Shown here: piece after piece, positions 1 to 7,047 of the stretch
Layout of the letters: each line of letters begins with the position of its first letter
Position numbering within the stretch: the first letter of the stretch is position 1
Assembly: GCA_021107375.1 (NCBI GenBank)
Contig: JAIOSY010000221.1
Coordinates: forward strand, 1 to 11,675
Origin: Sulfurimonas sp.
Lineage (GTDB): Bacteria > Campylobacterota > Campylobacteria > Campylobacterales > Sulfurimonadaceae
DNA: 11,675 nt
Direction: 5' to 3'
The notes under the pieces: generated by a model
Database searches by the model: none
What the model was told of the DNA's origin: nothing
The model's input: the letters and a program-made list of their open reading frames with translations, nothing else
Position numbers and translations under genes: made by a program

Positions 1-1980
1 AAAAGAGTTACTTGGGATGAAGCTTATGAGTATATCAAAGATAAGCTAGTCAAAATTTTTGATGAACAAAAAGATAATCGCTCTACCCTTGCCTACTGTA
101 ATGGTGAAGGATTTAATAAAGACGAATATATCAAGTTTTTTGGTGGGAAAATAGGAAGTGCAAACTTTTTAGATGAGGGTTCAATCTGTCTTAACACTAA
201 GCTTGGTGCGACTCTATTGACTATTGGGGACATTGGTGAACCTGATATAGCAGGGAGTGATTTTGTCATTATGGCAGGAGCAAACAGATATGAGTCACTT
301 ATAACTCCAGATAGTATTGACATGATAAAAGCAGATAAACAAAAACTTGTAGTAATAGAGCCAAGATGCACCGTTACTGCGATTAAAGCAGATGAATGGC
401 TAGCAATAAACCCAGGGACTGACTTGGCTCTGTGTTTGGCAATGATATATATCGCACTAAAAGATGAACTCTATAACAAAGAGTATGTAAAAAAACAGTT
501 TGATGATTTTGATAAACTAAAAGAACATATCTTAAAGAACAACTATACCTCAACATGGGCAGAATCAAAAACAAATATACCTGCAAAAAAGATAGAAAAA
601 CTGACAGAAGATTTTTTCACTGCCAAGAGACCACTCTTTTACTTAGGTAGAAGAAGTGTTTGGGCTAAAAATGATTTTCAATTTCGCCGTGCTATGGTGC
701 TTATAAATGCACTAGCAGGAAGTATTAATACCAAAGGTGGCATTATCTTTGGAAAACCTTTAAAACTACCTAATGAGGAGATAAATCAACCTTTCTACTC
801 TAATACTCAGGGAAGATTTGATTTAGATGGTATAGTATATGGTTCAAGTAAAGCTGGAAGTTGGTTAAATTTTAGAGAGAAGCTTCTTTGTGGAACTACT
901 CCATACCCTGTAAAAGCTATGTTTATAAGAAAGCACAACCTTATGCAAAACATGCCAAATATCAAAAAAACTAAAAAGATGCTTGAGATGATGGATTTGA
1001 TTGTTGTACTAGACACCATGCCAAGCGATACAGCTATGATGGCTGATGTAATACTTCCAGAGTGTACATATCTTGAAAGAGAAGATATGATTGTAAGTTT
1101 TAATCGTTTAGAACCATCTCTAGCTCTAAGAAATCAAGTGCTAAAACCTCTATATGAGAGTAAAAGTATGCAAGATATTTTAAAAGGTCTTGGAGATAAA
1201 CTAACTATGCCACTCTTTGAACTTAGTATGAAATATGATGAAGAGTTGCAAGAGAGTATAAAAGAGATAGGTAAAAAAGAAGCTTTTGAAGATGGTGGAT
1301 ACAATCTATCTGAGCTATACAAACGAGATATATCTACTAGAAACAAAACTCTAATAAGCAAAACCTTTGGTGAAAAAGCCTATACAACTCTAAAAGAGAA
1401 AGGTGTTTGGTATCCAAATATGGAAAAATATCATAAGGAGATATTTAATAACTCTTATACATATTATCCTGAAGATAAGAAATTTTACACCGTAAATAGA
1501 AAATATAGAGTAAAATGCTACATAGATAAACTCTCCAAGCAAGGTTATGATGCTATGCCAACTTGGAGAAATAGTTATGACTTTAAAGTCCCTGATAAAA
1601 CCTTTAGACTAATAACCGGTAGATATGTAATGTTTACGCAAAGTGCAACAACAAATAATATAATGCTCAGAGATATAATGAAAACAAACCATATTTGGAT
1701 AAATAATGTAGTTGCCAAAAATTTAAACATAATAGAAGGTGATAGAGTTGAAGTTAAAAGCAATATAGGCAAAGTAGAAATCTTAGCATATCCAACAAAT
1801 AAAATTGCTCCAAATGTAGTCTTTTTTTCACATGGTTTTGGTTCAAGCAGTGATGAGTTAGAACAGGCTTTTGACAATGGTGCTAATGATAATCAACTTA
1901 TAGAAGATAAGATGGAAAATATATATGGTTGTGCAGTTATGAATGAAACAGATGTGCAGATAAGAAAGCTAAGGACTTAA
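1..1980 (+). CDS. Molybdopterin oxidoreductase catalytic subunit, PsrA/PhsA-like (5' partial)
   Basis: Catalytic subunit of a bis-MGD molybdoenzyme of the DMSO reductase superfamily, most like polysulfide/thiosulfate reductase PsrA/PhsA. Frame 1 is open from base 1 to the TAA at 1978-1980 (659 residues); a TTG at 217 is internal, not the start. Visible landmarks are TWDEA at residues 4-8, SIC with a candidate Mo-ligand Cys63, VVIEPR at about 117-122, WLAINPGTDLAL at 133-144, ADVILPE then TYLERED at about 348-362, and near the C-terminus HGFG (611-614) and GANDNQL (627-633), which suit the PsrA/PhsA branch. About 100-130 residues are missing, where a Tat signal and a CxxC-type [4Fe-4S] site would be expected; adding them gives the usual PsrA/PhsA size. 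The usual GxNP cofactor-loop motif reads RKHNLM here. The iron-sulfur subunit follows after one base, so the pair is one operon. Periplasmic location and substrate (polysulfide, thiosulfate or another) are inference. Confidence 0.85.
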   Translation, partial: KRVTWDEAYEYIKDKLVKIFDEQKDNRSTLAYCNGEGFNKDEYIKFFGGKIGSANFLDEGSICLNTKLGATLLTIGDIGEPDIAGSDFVIMAGANRYESLITPDSIDMIKADKQKLVVIEPRCTVTAIKADEWLAINPGTDLALCLAMIYIALKDELYNKEYVKKQFDDFDKLKEHILKNNYTSTWAESKTNIPAKKIEKLTEDFFTAKRPLFYLGRRSVWAKNDFQFRRAMVLINALAGSINTKGGIIFGKPLKLPNEEINQPFYSNTQGRFDLDGIVYGSSKAGSWLNFREKLLCGTTPYPVKAMFIRKHNLMQNMPNIKKTKKMLEMMDLIVVLDTMPSDTAMMADVILPECTYLEREDMIVSFNRLEPSLALRNQVLKPLYESKSMQDILKGLGDKLTMPLFELSMKYDEELQESIKEIGKKEAFEDGGYNLSELYKRDISTRNKTLISKTFGEKAYTTLKEKGVWYPNMEKYHKEIFNNSYTYYPEDKKFYTVNRKYRVKCYIDKLSKQGYDAMPTWRNSYDFKVPDKTFRLITGRYVMFTQSATTNNIMLRDIMKTNHIWINNVVAKNLNIIEGDRVEVKSNIGKVEILAYPTNKIAPNVVFFSHGFGSSSDELEQAFDNGANDNQLIEDKMENIYGCAVMNETDVQIRKLRT

Positions 1981-1981
1981 A

Positions 1982-2545
1982 ATGGCTAAATATGGAATGG
2001 CTTTTGACTATAAACTCTGCATAAATTGCCATGCTTGTGAAGTAGCATGCAAAGAGGAAAATGGTATCTTACTCGGTGCAGATAAACATAGACTTTGGAT
2101 TGGGGAGAGTGAGCCAGTTGGCGATTTTTACAATCTTGCTCGAGATAAAGGTGGCTTTTTACAGCATCAATGCCAACAGTGTGAAAATGCACCCTGCCTT
2201 AAAGCTTGTCCAAATGATGCGATATATAGAGATGAAAATGGTATTATCCAACTTTATGAATCTAAATGTGATTTAAGCCTAAACTGTATGGATGCCTGTC
2301 CATATGATGCAAGATATATAGATGAGAAAAAACATATAACAGATAAATGTATATTTTGTAGTGATACCAGACTATCTCGTGGAGAAACAACAACAGCCTG
2401 TCAAATTACATGCCCAGCTAAAGTAAGAATATTTGGTGATTTAGATGATGAAAATAGTGAAATATCAAAAACACTAAGCCAAAGAGAATATTTTACTCTA
2501 AAACCTGAGAAAAATACAGAACCAAAACTATTTTATCTTGTATAA
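1982..2545 (+). CDS. 4Fe-4S electron-transfer subunit, PsrB/PhsB/DmsB-like
   Basis: Ferredoxin-type subunit (187 residues) that wires the preceding molybdoenzyme to an electron partner. Four Cys groups are visible: I at C13, C16, C19, C23; II at C64, C67, C72, C76; III at C96, Ser99, C102, C106; IV at C123, C126, C140, C144. Groups I, II and IV are complete; group III has Ser (codon AGC, 2276-2278) where the second Cys is expected, giving 15 instead of 16 Cys ligands. In E. coli NarH the equivalent position is Trp and that cluster is [3Fe-4S]; engineered DmsB changes here have the same effect, so this protein may natively carry three [4Fe-4S] and one [3Fe-4S]. The length matches PsrB/PhsB. 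There is no signal peptide, consistent with co-export with a Tat-bearing partner. An AAGGA at 1971-1975, inside the end of the upstream gene, sets the ATG. No NrfD/PsrC gene follows. Confidence 0.88.
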   Translation: MAKYGMAFDYKLCINCHACEVACKEENGILLGADKHRLWIGESEPVGDFYNLARDKGGFLQHQCQQCENAPCLKACPNDAIYRDENGIIQLYESKCDLSLNCMDACPYDARYIDEKKHITDKCIFCSDTRLSRGETTTACQITCPAKVRIFGDLDDENSEISKTLSQREYFTLKPEKNTEPKLFYLV

Positions 2546-2618
2546 TCGTTACAAATAAAATAAAATATATCTATTAATTTTATAATAAATATTACTTTTA
2601 TTTTATATAAGCTAGAAT
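2541..2618 (+). promoter_or_regulatory. Candidate promoter(s) for the small exported protein gene
   Basis: Two -10-like hexamers lie before the gene at 2644. TATAAT at 2541-2546 is a perfect match overlapping the stop codon of the iron-sulfur subunit and would give a leader of about 90 nt. TAGAAT at 2613-2618 would give a leader of about 20 nt that keeps the AAGGAG site. The sequence between is almost pure A/T, as is usual upstream of sigma-70 promoters in Campylobacterota, where a -35 box is often absent. AT-rich DNA makes chance matches common, so neither is certain. Confidence 0.4.
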
Positions 2619-2631
2619 ACTTAAATTCATA

Positions 2632-2637
2632 AAGGAG
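2632..2637 (+). promoter_or_regulatory. Strong ribosome binding site
   Basis: AAGGAG lies six bases before the ATG at 2644. It is one of the best Shine-Dalgarno matches in the window and, with the short codon-regular gene, suggests the small exported protein is made in quantity. Confidence 0.75.
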
Positions 2638-2643
2638 AAATAT

Positions 2644-2964
2644 ATGAACAAAATCGTAAAAATAGCATTAGGTGCTACACTACTATTATCTTTAGGAACT
2701 GCTACTTTAAGTGCAGATACTGCTAAAGGTCAAAAACTTTATACTAAAAAATTAAAAAAAGCTTGTGCTATCACTGGTGCTGAAGCTGCTGGTAAGCACA
2801 CTCAAGATGAGTGGACTGAAATTGGTGTAGCTGGTATGGCTGCTGAGATTAAAAAAATCTGTCCTAAAGTTGGAGACAAAGCTCTTAAAGAGAAATATTT
2901 ACAACACTACTTTGATTTCTTCAAAGAGTATGCGAGCGATAGTGGAAATGTTCCTTCTTGCTAG
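2644..2964 (+). CDS. Small exported cytochrome c-like protein lacking the heme motif
   Basis: A 106-residue protein with a clear Sec signal peptide: Lys at 3 and 6, a hydrophobic core at about 7-20, and cleavage probably after LSA at 22-24. The mature part begins DTAKGQKLY, like the first helix of periplasmic class I cytochromes c (GxKLYxxxCxxCH). At the positions where Cys, Cys and His should stand the protein has Leu37, Ala40 and Cys41, and no CxxCH occurs anywhere. Remaining Cys are 41, 73 and 106 (the last residue); His are 52 and 88. The sequence is Lys-rich and mostly helical by eye, ending in ASDSGNVPSC. It is therefore either a heme-free relative of a cytochrome or an unrelated helical periplasmic protein, and I do not assign a function. 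It has a strong RBS and is followed by a hairpin. Lying just after the molybdoenzyme pair, it may serve the same system, but that is inference. Confidence 0.8.
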   Translation: MNKIVKIALGATLLLSLGTATLSADTAKGQKLYTKKLKKACAITGAEAAGKHTQDEWTEIGVAGMAAEIKKICPKVGDKALKEKYLQHYFDFFKEYASDSGNVPSC

Positions 2965-2971
2965 TTAGACC

Positions 2972-3010
2972 TTAAATCACATCCTCAGGATGTGGTTTAA
3001 ACTACTTTTA
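2972..3010 (+). terminator. Stem-loop with weak T tract, terminator or attenuator
   Basis: A 13-bp stem (2972-2984 with 2988-3000, one T-G wobble, otherwise perfect) closes a 3-nt loop eight bases after the stop of the small exported protein gene. Only a broken T tract (CTTTTA) follows, so termination may be partial. The next ATG is at 3012, leaving no room for a separate promoter downstream, so the following gene probably depends on read-through or the hairpin works as an mRNA-stabilising 3' end. Confidence 0.65.
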
Positions 3011-3011
3011 T

Positions 3012-4670
3012 ATGCTTTATACTTCACAATACTTACGAACTCGCTCTAAAATACGAGAAATAAAAAAACTAGATAATAATATTATAGCTATATGTACCGA
3101 TTCACATGGTATAAAACTATTATCATTTGATGACTGCAACACCATACAAAATATCTCTCATGAAAATTTAAATACAAATACCTCAGCAATAGCTTTTAGT
3201 CCAAACTCTGAATTTATCGCTTTTAGTTTAGATTCATTTATTTATATTCTCCACATGCCAAGTAATATTGTCATAAAAACTATTAACACCCAAGAAGAAA
3301 AAATAGAGATGTTAACATTTGATTTAGAATCAAAATATATTATTGGAACAACTAAAACAGGTAGAGTATTACAATACAGATATGATGGTTCATCTTTATT
3401 GGCAAGATTATATTCATTTGATGAACAAAACACTAAGAATAAAGCAACAACCGTTAGTTCCTTTGCATTTTATAAAAATTATATGGCATGTGGCTCTAAT
3501 AATGGTACTATTTTTACTATAGACTTGCACTCAAGAACAAATAAAATAATTTTTAATAATAATAACTTTCGTGTAAACTCCATAATATTTTTAAACTCTA
3601 CAGATATTATAAGTGCCGATAATAAAGGTAATATATATTTCAACTCACTAAAAAACAATAAATTAATAAAAAAAATAGAAACAGGCTTTACAAAAGTTAA
3701 ACAAATTGTTCTGATGCCAAATCCAGATTTTTTAATGGTTGTTGGAGATACAAATTATATTTCAATATATGATATTAAAAAATATAAACTTCTTTATAAT
3801 AAATATATAGAGTTTGATGATATTGTTAAAAAGCTTATAGTTGTAGATGAATTTACTCTATTAGCATCATTAAATAACAACTCTTTAGAGAAAGTTAAAC
3901 TACCAGATTCTAATGAATTAAACTCCTTAATAGTTAAAAATTCTCTCGATAAAGCTTTTTTATTAGTACAACAACATACTATGCTAAAAGATACAAAAGA
4001 GTACAAAGATTTAGAAAAAGCTTATGAAAATATTTATAATCAAGCCTTAGAAGCTCTAATAAACCAAAATAAAAACAAAGCTACTGAGCTTACAAAAATA
4101 TTTAAATATACAGATTCAAAAAAAGAAGAGATTAAATTACTATTTCAAGCTTTTGATAACTACGCAAGATTTAAAACTCTTTATATTGAAAAAAAATATC
4201 CCCTTGCATATACAATGGCTTCAAAATTTCCAGCACTTCAAAAAACATTTCAATATGCAAAAATGGAAGAGCAATGGAGTCAAACCTTTAAAAACGCTCA
4301 AAGACAAATAGCATATGGAAGATATGACAATGCCTCTTCTTTACTAAATGAATATGCCACTGTAATACAAAAAAGACCGATAATAAAACTAGTTTTAAAA
4401 AATAATCATGATTTTTTAGAATTTTTAAAAGCTATAGAATTAAAAGATTTTCAAAAAGTTGAAAAAATTGCTAAAACAAATGAACTTTTTACAAAAGTAC
4501 CTACATACACAGGTATAAAAGATGAGATAAATCTAGCACTTGAAGATTTACAAAAAGATATTAACAACTCTGATATAAAATCTGCTATCAAAAAAATCAC
4601 TAAACTTCAAAATATTGACCATATAATAAAAGAACTAACAATCTTAAAAAATGAATTTAGTGCAATTTAA
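3012..4670 (+). CDS. WD40-like beta-propeller / helical-repeat protein, N-terminal part of a split gene
   Basis: This 552-residue open frame has no signal peptide or membrane segment and is probably cytoplasmic. Residues 1 to about 300 look like a beta-propeller of degenerate WD40 repeats: AFSPNSEFIA (61-70), GSNNGTIFTID (161-171), SADNKGNIYF (201-210) and VVGDTNYISIYD (243-254) each fit the blade pattern. From about 305 on it is Lys/Glu-rich and helical, with TPR-like spacing. The frame ends at TAA (4668-4670), but the same frame stays open to 5132 and continues the helical pattern, so this is probably the N-terminal 78% of a gene of about 706 codons. The ATG has no good Shine-Dalgarno, and a hairpin ends 11 bases before it. 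Base composition is visibly more AT-rich than the neighbours. Propellers of this type usually act as protein-binding scaffolds; a link to the redox genes upstream is only positional. Confidence 0.65.
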   Translation: MLYTSQYLRTRSKIREIKKLDNNIIAICTDSHGIKLLSFDDCNTIQNISHENLNTNTSAIAFSPNSEFIAFSLDSFIYILHMPSNIVIKTINTQEEKIEMLTFDLESKYIIGTTKTGRVLQYRYDGSSLLARLYSFDEQNTKNKATTVSSFAFYKNYMACGSNNGTIFTIDLHSRTNKIIFNNNNFRVNSIIFLNSTDIISADNKGNIYFNSLKNNKLIKKIETGFTKVKQIVLMPNPDFLMVVGDTNYISIYDIKKYKLLYNKYIEFDDIVKKLIVVDEFTLLASLNNNSLEKVKLPDSNELNSLIVKNSLDKAFLLVQQHTMLKDTKEYKDLEKAYENIYNQALEALINQNKNKATELTKIFKYTDSKKEEIKLLFQAFDNYARFKTLYIEKKYPLAYTMASKFPALQKTFQYAKMEEQWSQTFKNAQRQIAYGRYDNASSLLNEYATVIQKRPIIKLVLKNNHDFLEFLKAIELKDFQKVEKIAKTNELFTKVPTYTGIKDEINLALEDLQKDINNSDIKSAIKKITKLQNIDHIIKELTILKNEFSAI

Positions 4671-5132
4671 AAACTTCATAATGCTTATGAAAAAAATGAT
4701 TTTGTAGCTTGTTATGAAGTATATGATAAATATCATGTGTTAAGTACAAATGAATTAGGAATTTTGCTGCAAAAACAATGGTCTAAAATAATCTCTAAAT
4801 GCGAAGTGTTTGCTCTAAAAGGTAATATAAAAGATATAAAAACAACATTAGGAGAATTTATAAATCTAAGTTCTCGTAGAGATAAAATAGGAGATCTCTT
4901 TAGAGTTAGCTTTCATTCAAAAATCAAAGGACTTCTTGCTCAAAAGAAATATAAAAAAGCAGAAGCGATCATATACTCATATATAGATATATTTGGTTTA
5001 GATAATGAAATTATTTCTATAATGAAAATGTATGAAAACTTTTCAAAAACTAGGCTAGCGATTACTCAAAACCAGAATAATAGAATAGATAGAGATAACT
5101 GGATTAATTCTGAAATTATAATGGGGAATTAA
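4671..5132 (+). pseudogene. C-terminal part of the split propeller/helical-repeat gene, cut off by an in-frame TAA
   Basis: These 153 sense codons continue the frame of the preceding ORF directly after its TAA. The first residues (KLHNAYEKNDFVACYEVYDKY) carry on the same helix-turn-helix pattern as the upstream part, for example LKAIELKDFQKVEKI, and further repeats follow up to a DNWINSE motif near the end. A separate start is possible only at a GTG (4737), with no Shine-Dalgarno, which would discard the first 22 well-formed codons. The simplest reading is a single base change creating TAA from CAA, AAA or GAA, or an assembly error; read-through or a genuinely separate small protein is less likely. 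The end overlaps the convergent fliI end by 17 bp. Confidence 0.7.
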
Positions 5133-6438
5133 TATCGCTCATAAGATTTGTAACAATAGATATAGTCTCATCAAATGGACTTTGATAAGTAGCCCCCTGA
5201 GAAAGAAACTTTTGCATATCATTTTTTTTATTTATCGCTTCATCTAGCTCAGGATCTGTACCTTTTGTGTAAGCACCTATTCTAATAAGTACCTCATTCT
5301 CTTTAAGTAGTGTATATAATCTTCTAAACTTCATTACAGCCTGAAAATGCTCAGTAGAGATAATGTCATTCATAACCCTAGAAGCAGAATTTAGGACATG
5401 GATAGGGGGATAGATGCCAAAGTCTGTTAGTTCACGAGAAAGTACAATATGCCCATCTAAGATAGAACGAGATTGATCAGCAATAGGATCACTCATATCA
5501 TCCCCTTCGATTAGAACTGTAAAAAAGGCAGTAATAGAGCCTTTACCCTCTTCCTTCCCTGCTCTTTCCATCAACTGTGGTAAAAGTGTAAGTGAAGATG
5601 GTGGATAGCCTTTTGAAGTTGGTGGTTCACCAAGGGCAAGACCTATCTCACGCTGAGCCATTGCAAATCTTGTAATAGAATCCATAATGAAAAGAACATC
5701 AAGACCTTTATCTTTAAAATGTTCTGCAACACTCATCGCAGCAAAAGCACCATACTTTCTCATAAGTGGTGAATCATCAGAGGTTGCAACGATAATAACA
5801 GTATTTTCTAAGTTACCACCTAAGTTTTTCTCAATAAACTCAGGAACCTCCCTACCCCTCTCACCAATTAATGCTACAACTTTTATAGGTGCCTGAGAAC
5901 CTCTAACTATCATACCCATAAGAGTTGATTTTCCAACTCCTGAACCTGCAAAGATTCCAAGTTTTTGACCTTTTCCACATGTTAAAAGTCCGTCTATACT
6001 TTTAACACCAACAGAAAAAACCTCATCTATCATTCCACGCTTCATTGCAGCTATTGGTGCTTTTATTATTGGTGTTAGTTTAGAATTATTTATATTGCCT
6101 TTAGAATCAATGGGTCTCATAAAAGGATCAACAACTCGACCTAAAAGAGAATCTCCAACAGGTATGTTTAAACCTGTTGAATCTAAAAAGACTTTATCTC
6201 CTGAACAAAATCCCTCTACAAAACTAAAAGGTGTTATGAAAAAGGTTGAGCCATCTATCTCTGTAACCATACCTATAGTTTCTTGCCCGGTATCATTTGA
6301 AATAATTTTCACTATATCACTAATACTTACTTTTAAACCTTTTGCTGTTATTACCGTAGCATTGATTTTAACTACCTGACCAAAAGCTACAGAGTAGTTT
6401 TTGGTAGCTAGTTTTTCTTTTAGTGATTTAAATGGCAT
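5116..6438 (-). CDS. fliI: Flagellum-specific ATP synthase FliI
   Basis: ATPase of the flagellar type III export apparatus, a cytoplasmic hexamer that works with FliH and FliJ to deliver rod, hook and filament subunits to the export gate. The 440-residue length is normal. Walker A is AGSGVGKS (164-171), the catalytic Glu lies in GERGREV (E193), Walker B is DVLFIMD (247-253), and the FliI/SctN-type YPPIHVLNSASRVM segment lies at 343-356. The N-terminal beta-barrel region (about 20-90) and the C-terminal helical domain are complete. It is the last gene of the ksgA-rnj-folE-fliI run, 12 bp after folE, with no AGGAG before the ATG, so translation is probably coupled to folE. No other flagellar gene is in the window, which fits the scattered flagellar genes of Campylobacterota. 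A type III secretion ATPase is less likely because no secretion genes are nearby. Confidence 0.95.
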   Translation of the reverse strand: MPFKSLKEKLATKNYSVAFGQVVKINATVITAKGLKVSISDIVKIISNDTGQETIGMVTEIDGSTFFITPFSFVEGFCSGDKVFLDSTGLNIPVGDSLLGRVVDPFMRPIDSKGNINNSKLTPIIKAPIAAMKRGMIDEVFSVGVKSIDGLLTCGKGQKLGIFAGSGVGKSTLMGMIVRGSQAPIKVVALIGERGREVPEFIEKNLGGNLENTVIIVATSDDSPLMRKYGAFAAMSVAEHFKDKGLDVLFIMDSITRFAMAQREIGLALGEPPTSKGYPPSSLTLLPQLMERAGKEEGKGSITAFFTVLIEGDDMSDPIADQSRSILDGHIVLSRELTDFGIYPPIHVLNSASRVMNDIISTEHFQAVMKFRRLYTLLKENEVLIRIGAYTKGTDPELDEAINKKNDMQKFLSQGATYQSPFDETISIVTNLMSDINSPL

Positions 6439-6450
6439 GCGGGAAGAACT

Positions 6451-7029
6451 TTAGTATCGTGTACCAGTTGGTGAATTTATAAGAGAGAAAAACTCTGCTC
6501 TTGTTTTTTCATCTTTTTTAAATAATCCTCTTAATGCTGAAGATGTTGTTGTTGAATTAATCTTTTCAACTCCTCTCATCTCCATACACATATGACGAGC
6601 CTGTATAACAACAGCTACACCTTTTGGCTGGATTGTGTCCATTATCGAATCAGCAATTTGTTCTGTTAGTTCCTCTTGAATTTGCATACGACGAGCAAAA
6701 ACATTTACAACACGAGGAATTTTAGAGAGTCCTACAACTTTACCATCAGGAATATATGCCACATGAACACGCCCTATTATAGGGAGTAAATGATGTTCAC
6801 AAGTGGAGTAAAATTCTATATCTTTTATAAGAACCATCTCATCATTTGAACTTGTAAATAGTGCTTTTTGAAGTATCTCTTTAGGATTTTCTTTATAGCC
6901 TCCATAAATAAATTCAAAAGCCTTTCTTACACGCTCAGGAGTTTTTATAAGCCCTTCCCTATCAGGATTTTCCCCAACATGAAACATCATAGTTTTTACT
7001 GCATTTTCAAATTCTATATCTTTACTCAT
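6451..7029 (-). CDS. folE: GTP cyclohydrolase I (type I FolE)
   Basis: Converts GTP to 7,8-dihydroneopterin triphosphate and formate, the first step of tetrahydrofolate synthesis and, in many bacteria, of queuosine synthesis. The zinc site is intact: C77 and H80 in STCEHHLLP and C148 in HMCMEMRGV, with the same spacing as E. coli C110, H113 and C181. The opening part ([14 protein letters not shown], 21-34) and the ending (TRAEFFSLI) are typical. The length of 192 residues fits the compact bacterial form. It lies 18 bp after rnj and 12 bp before fliI in one transcription unit; an AGAAG about seven bases before the ATG is a modest RBS. Nothing is broken or unusual. Confidence 0.96.
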   Translation of the reverse strand: MSKDIEFENAVKTMMFHVGENPDREGLIKTPERVRKAFEFIYGGYKENPKEILQKALFTSSNDEMVLIKDIEFYSTCEHHLLPIIGRVHVAYIPDGKVVGLSKIPRVVNVFARRMQIQEELTEQIADSIMDTIQPKGVAVVIQARHMCMEMRGVEKINSTTTSSALRGLFKKDEKTRAEFFSLINSPTGTRY

Positions 7030-7047
7030 TTTATCTTCTTTACCTAC

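Noticed and set aside
217..1980. Start of the molybdoenzyme at the TTG at 217
   Set aside because: The frame is open back to base 1 and encodes family-typical residues (TWDEA, SIC) before 217, so the gene begins upstream of the window.
2546..2610. A/T runs in the gap after the iron-sulfur subunit as a terminator or small RNA
   Set aside because: The runs are mirror-like, not complementary, and no stable stem with G-C pairs forms; this is ordinary AT-rich upstream DNA.
3012..4670. Assignment of the propeller protein to NapL of the periplasmic nitrate reductase cluster
   Set aside because: NapL is an exported propeller of about half the length within a nap operon; this protein has no signal peptide, carries a long helical part, and no nap genes are present.
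4737..5132. Independent 131-residue gene starting at GTG 4737
   Set aside because: It lacks an RBS, is in the same frame as the preceding ORF, and 22 well-formed codons lie between the TAA and the GTG; a split gene explains it better.
5103..5133. 8-bp inverted repeat (ATTAATTC / GAATTAAT) at the convergent gene ends, as a bidirectional terminator
   Set aside because: The arms are nearly all A/T with one G-C pair and a 15-nt loop, too weak to be called a terminator, and they lie in two overlapping coding ends.
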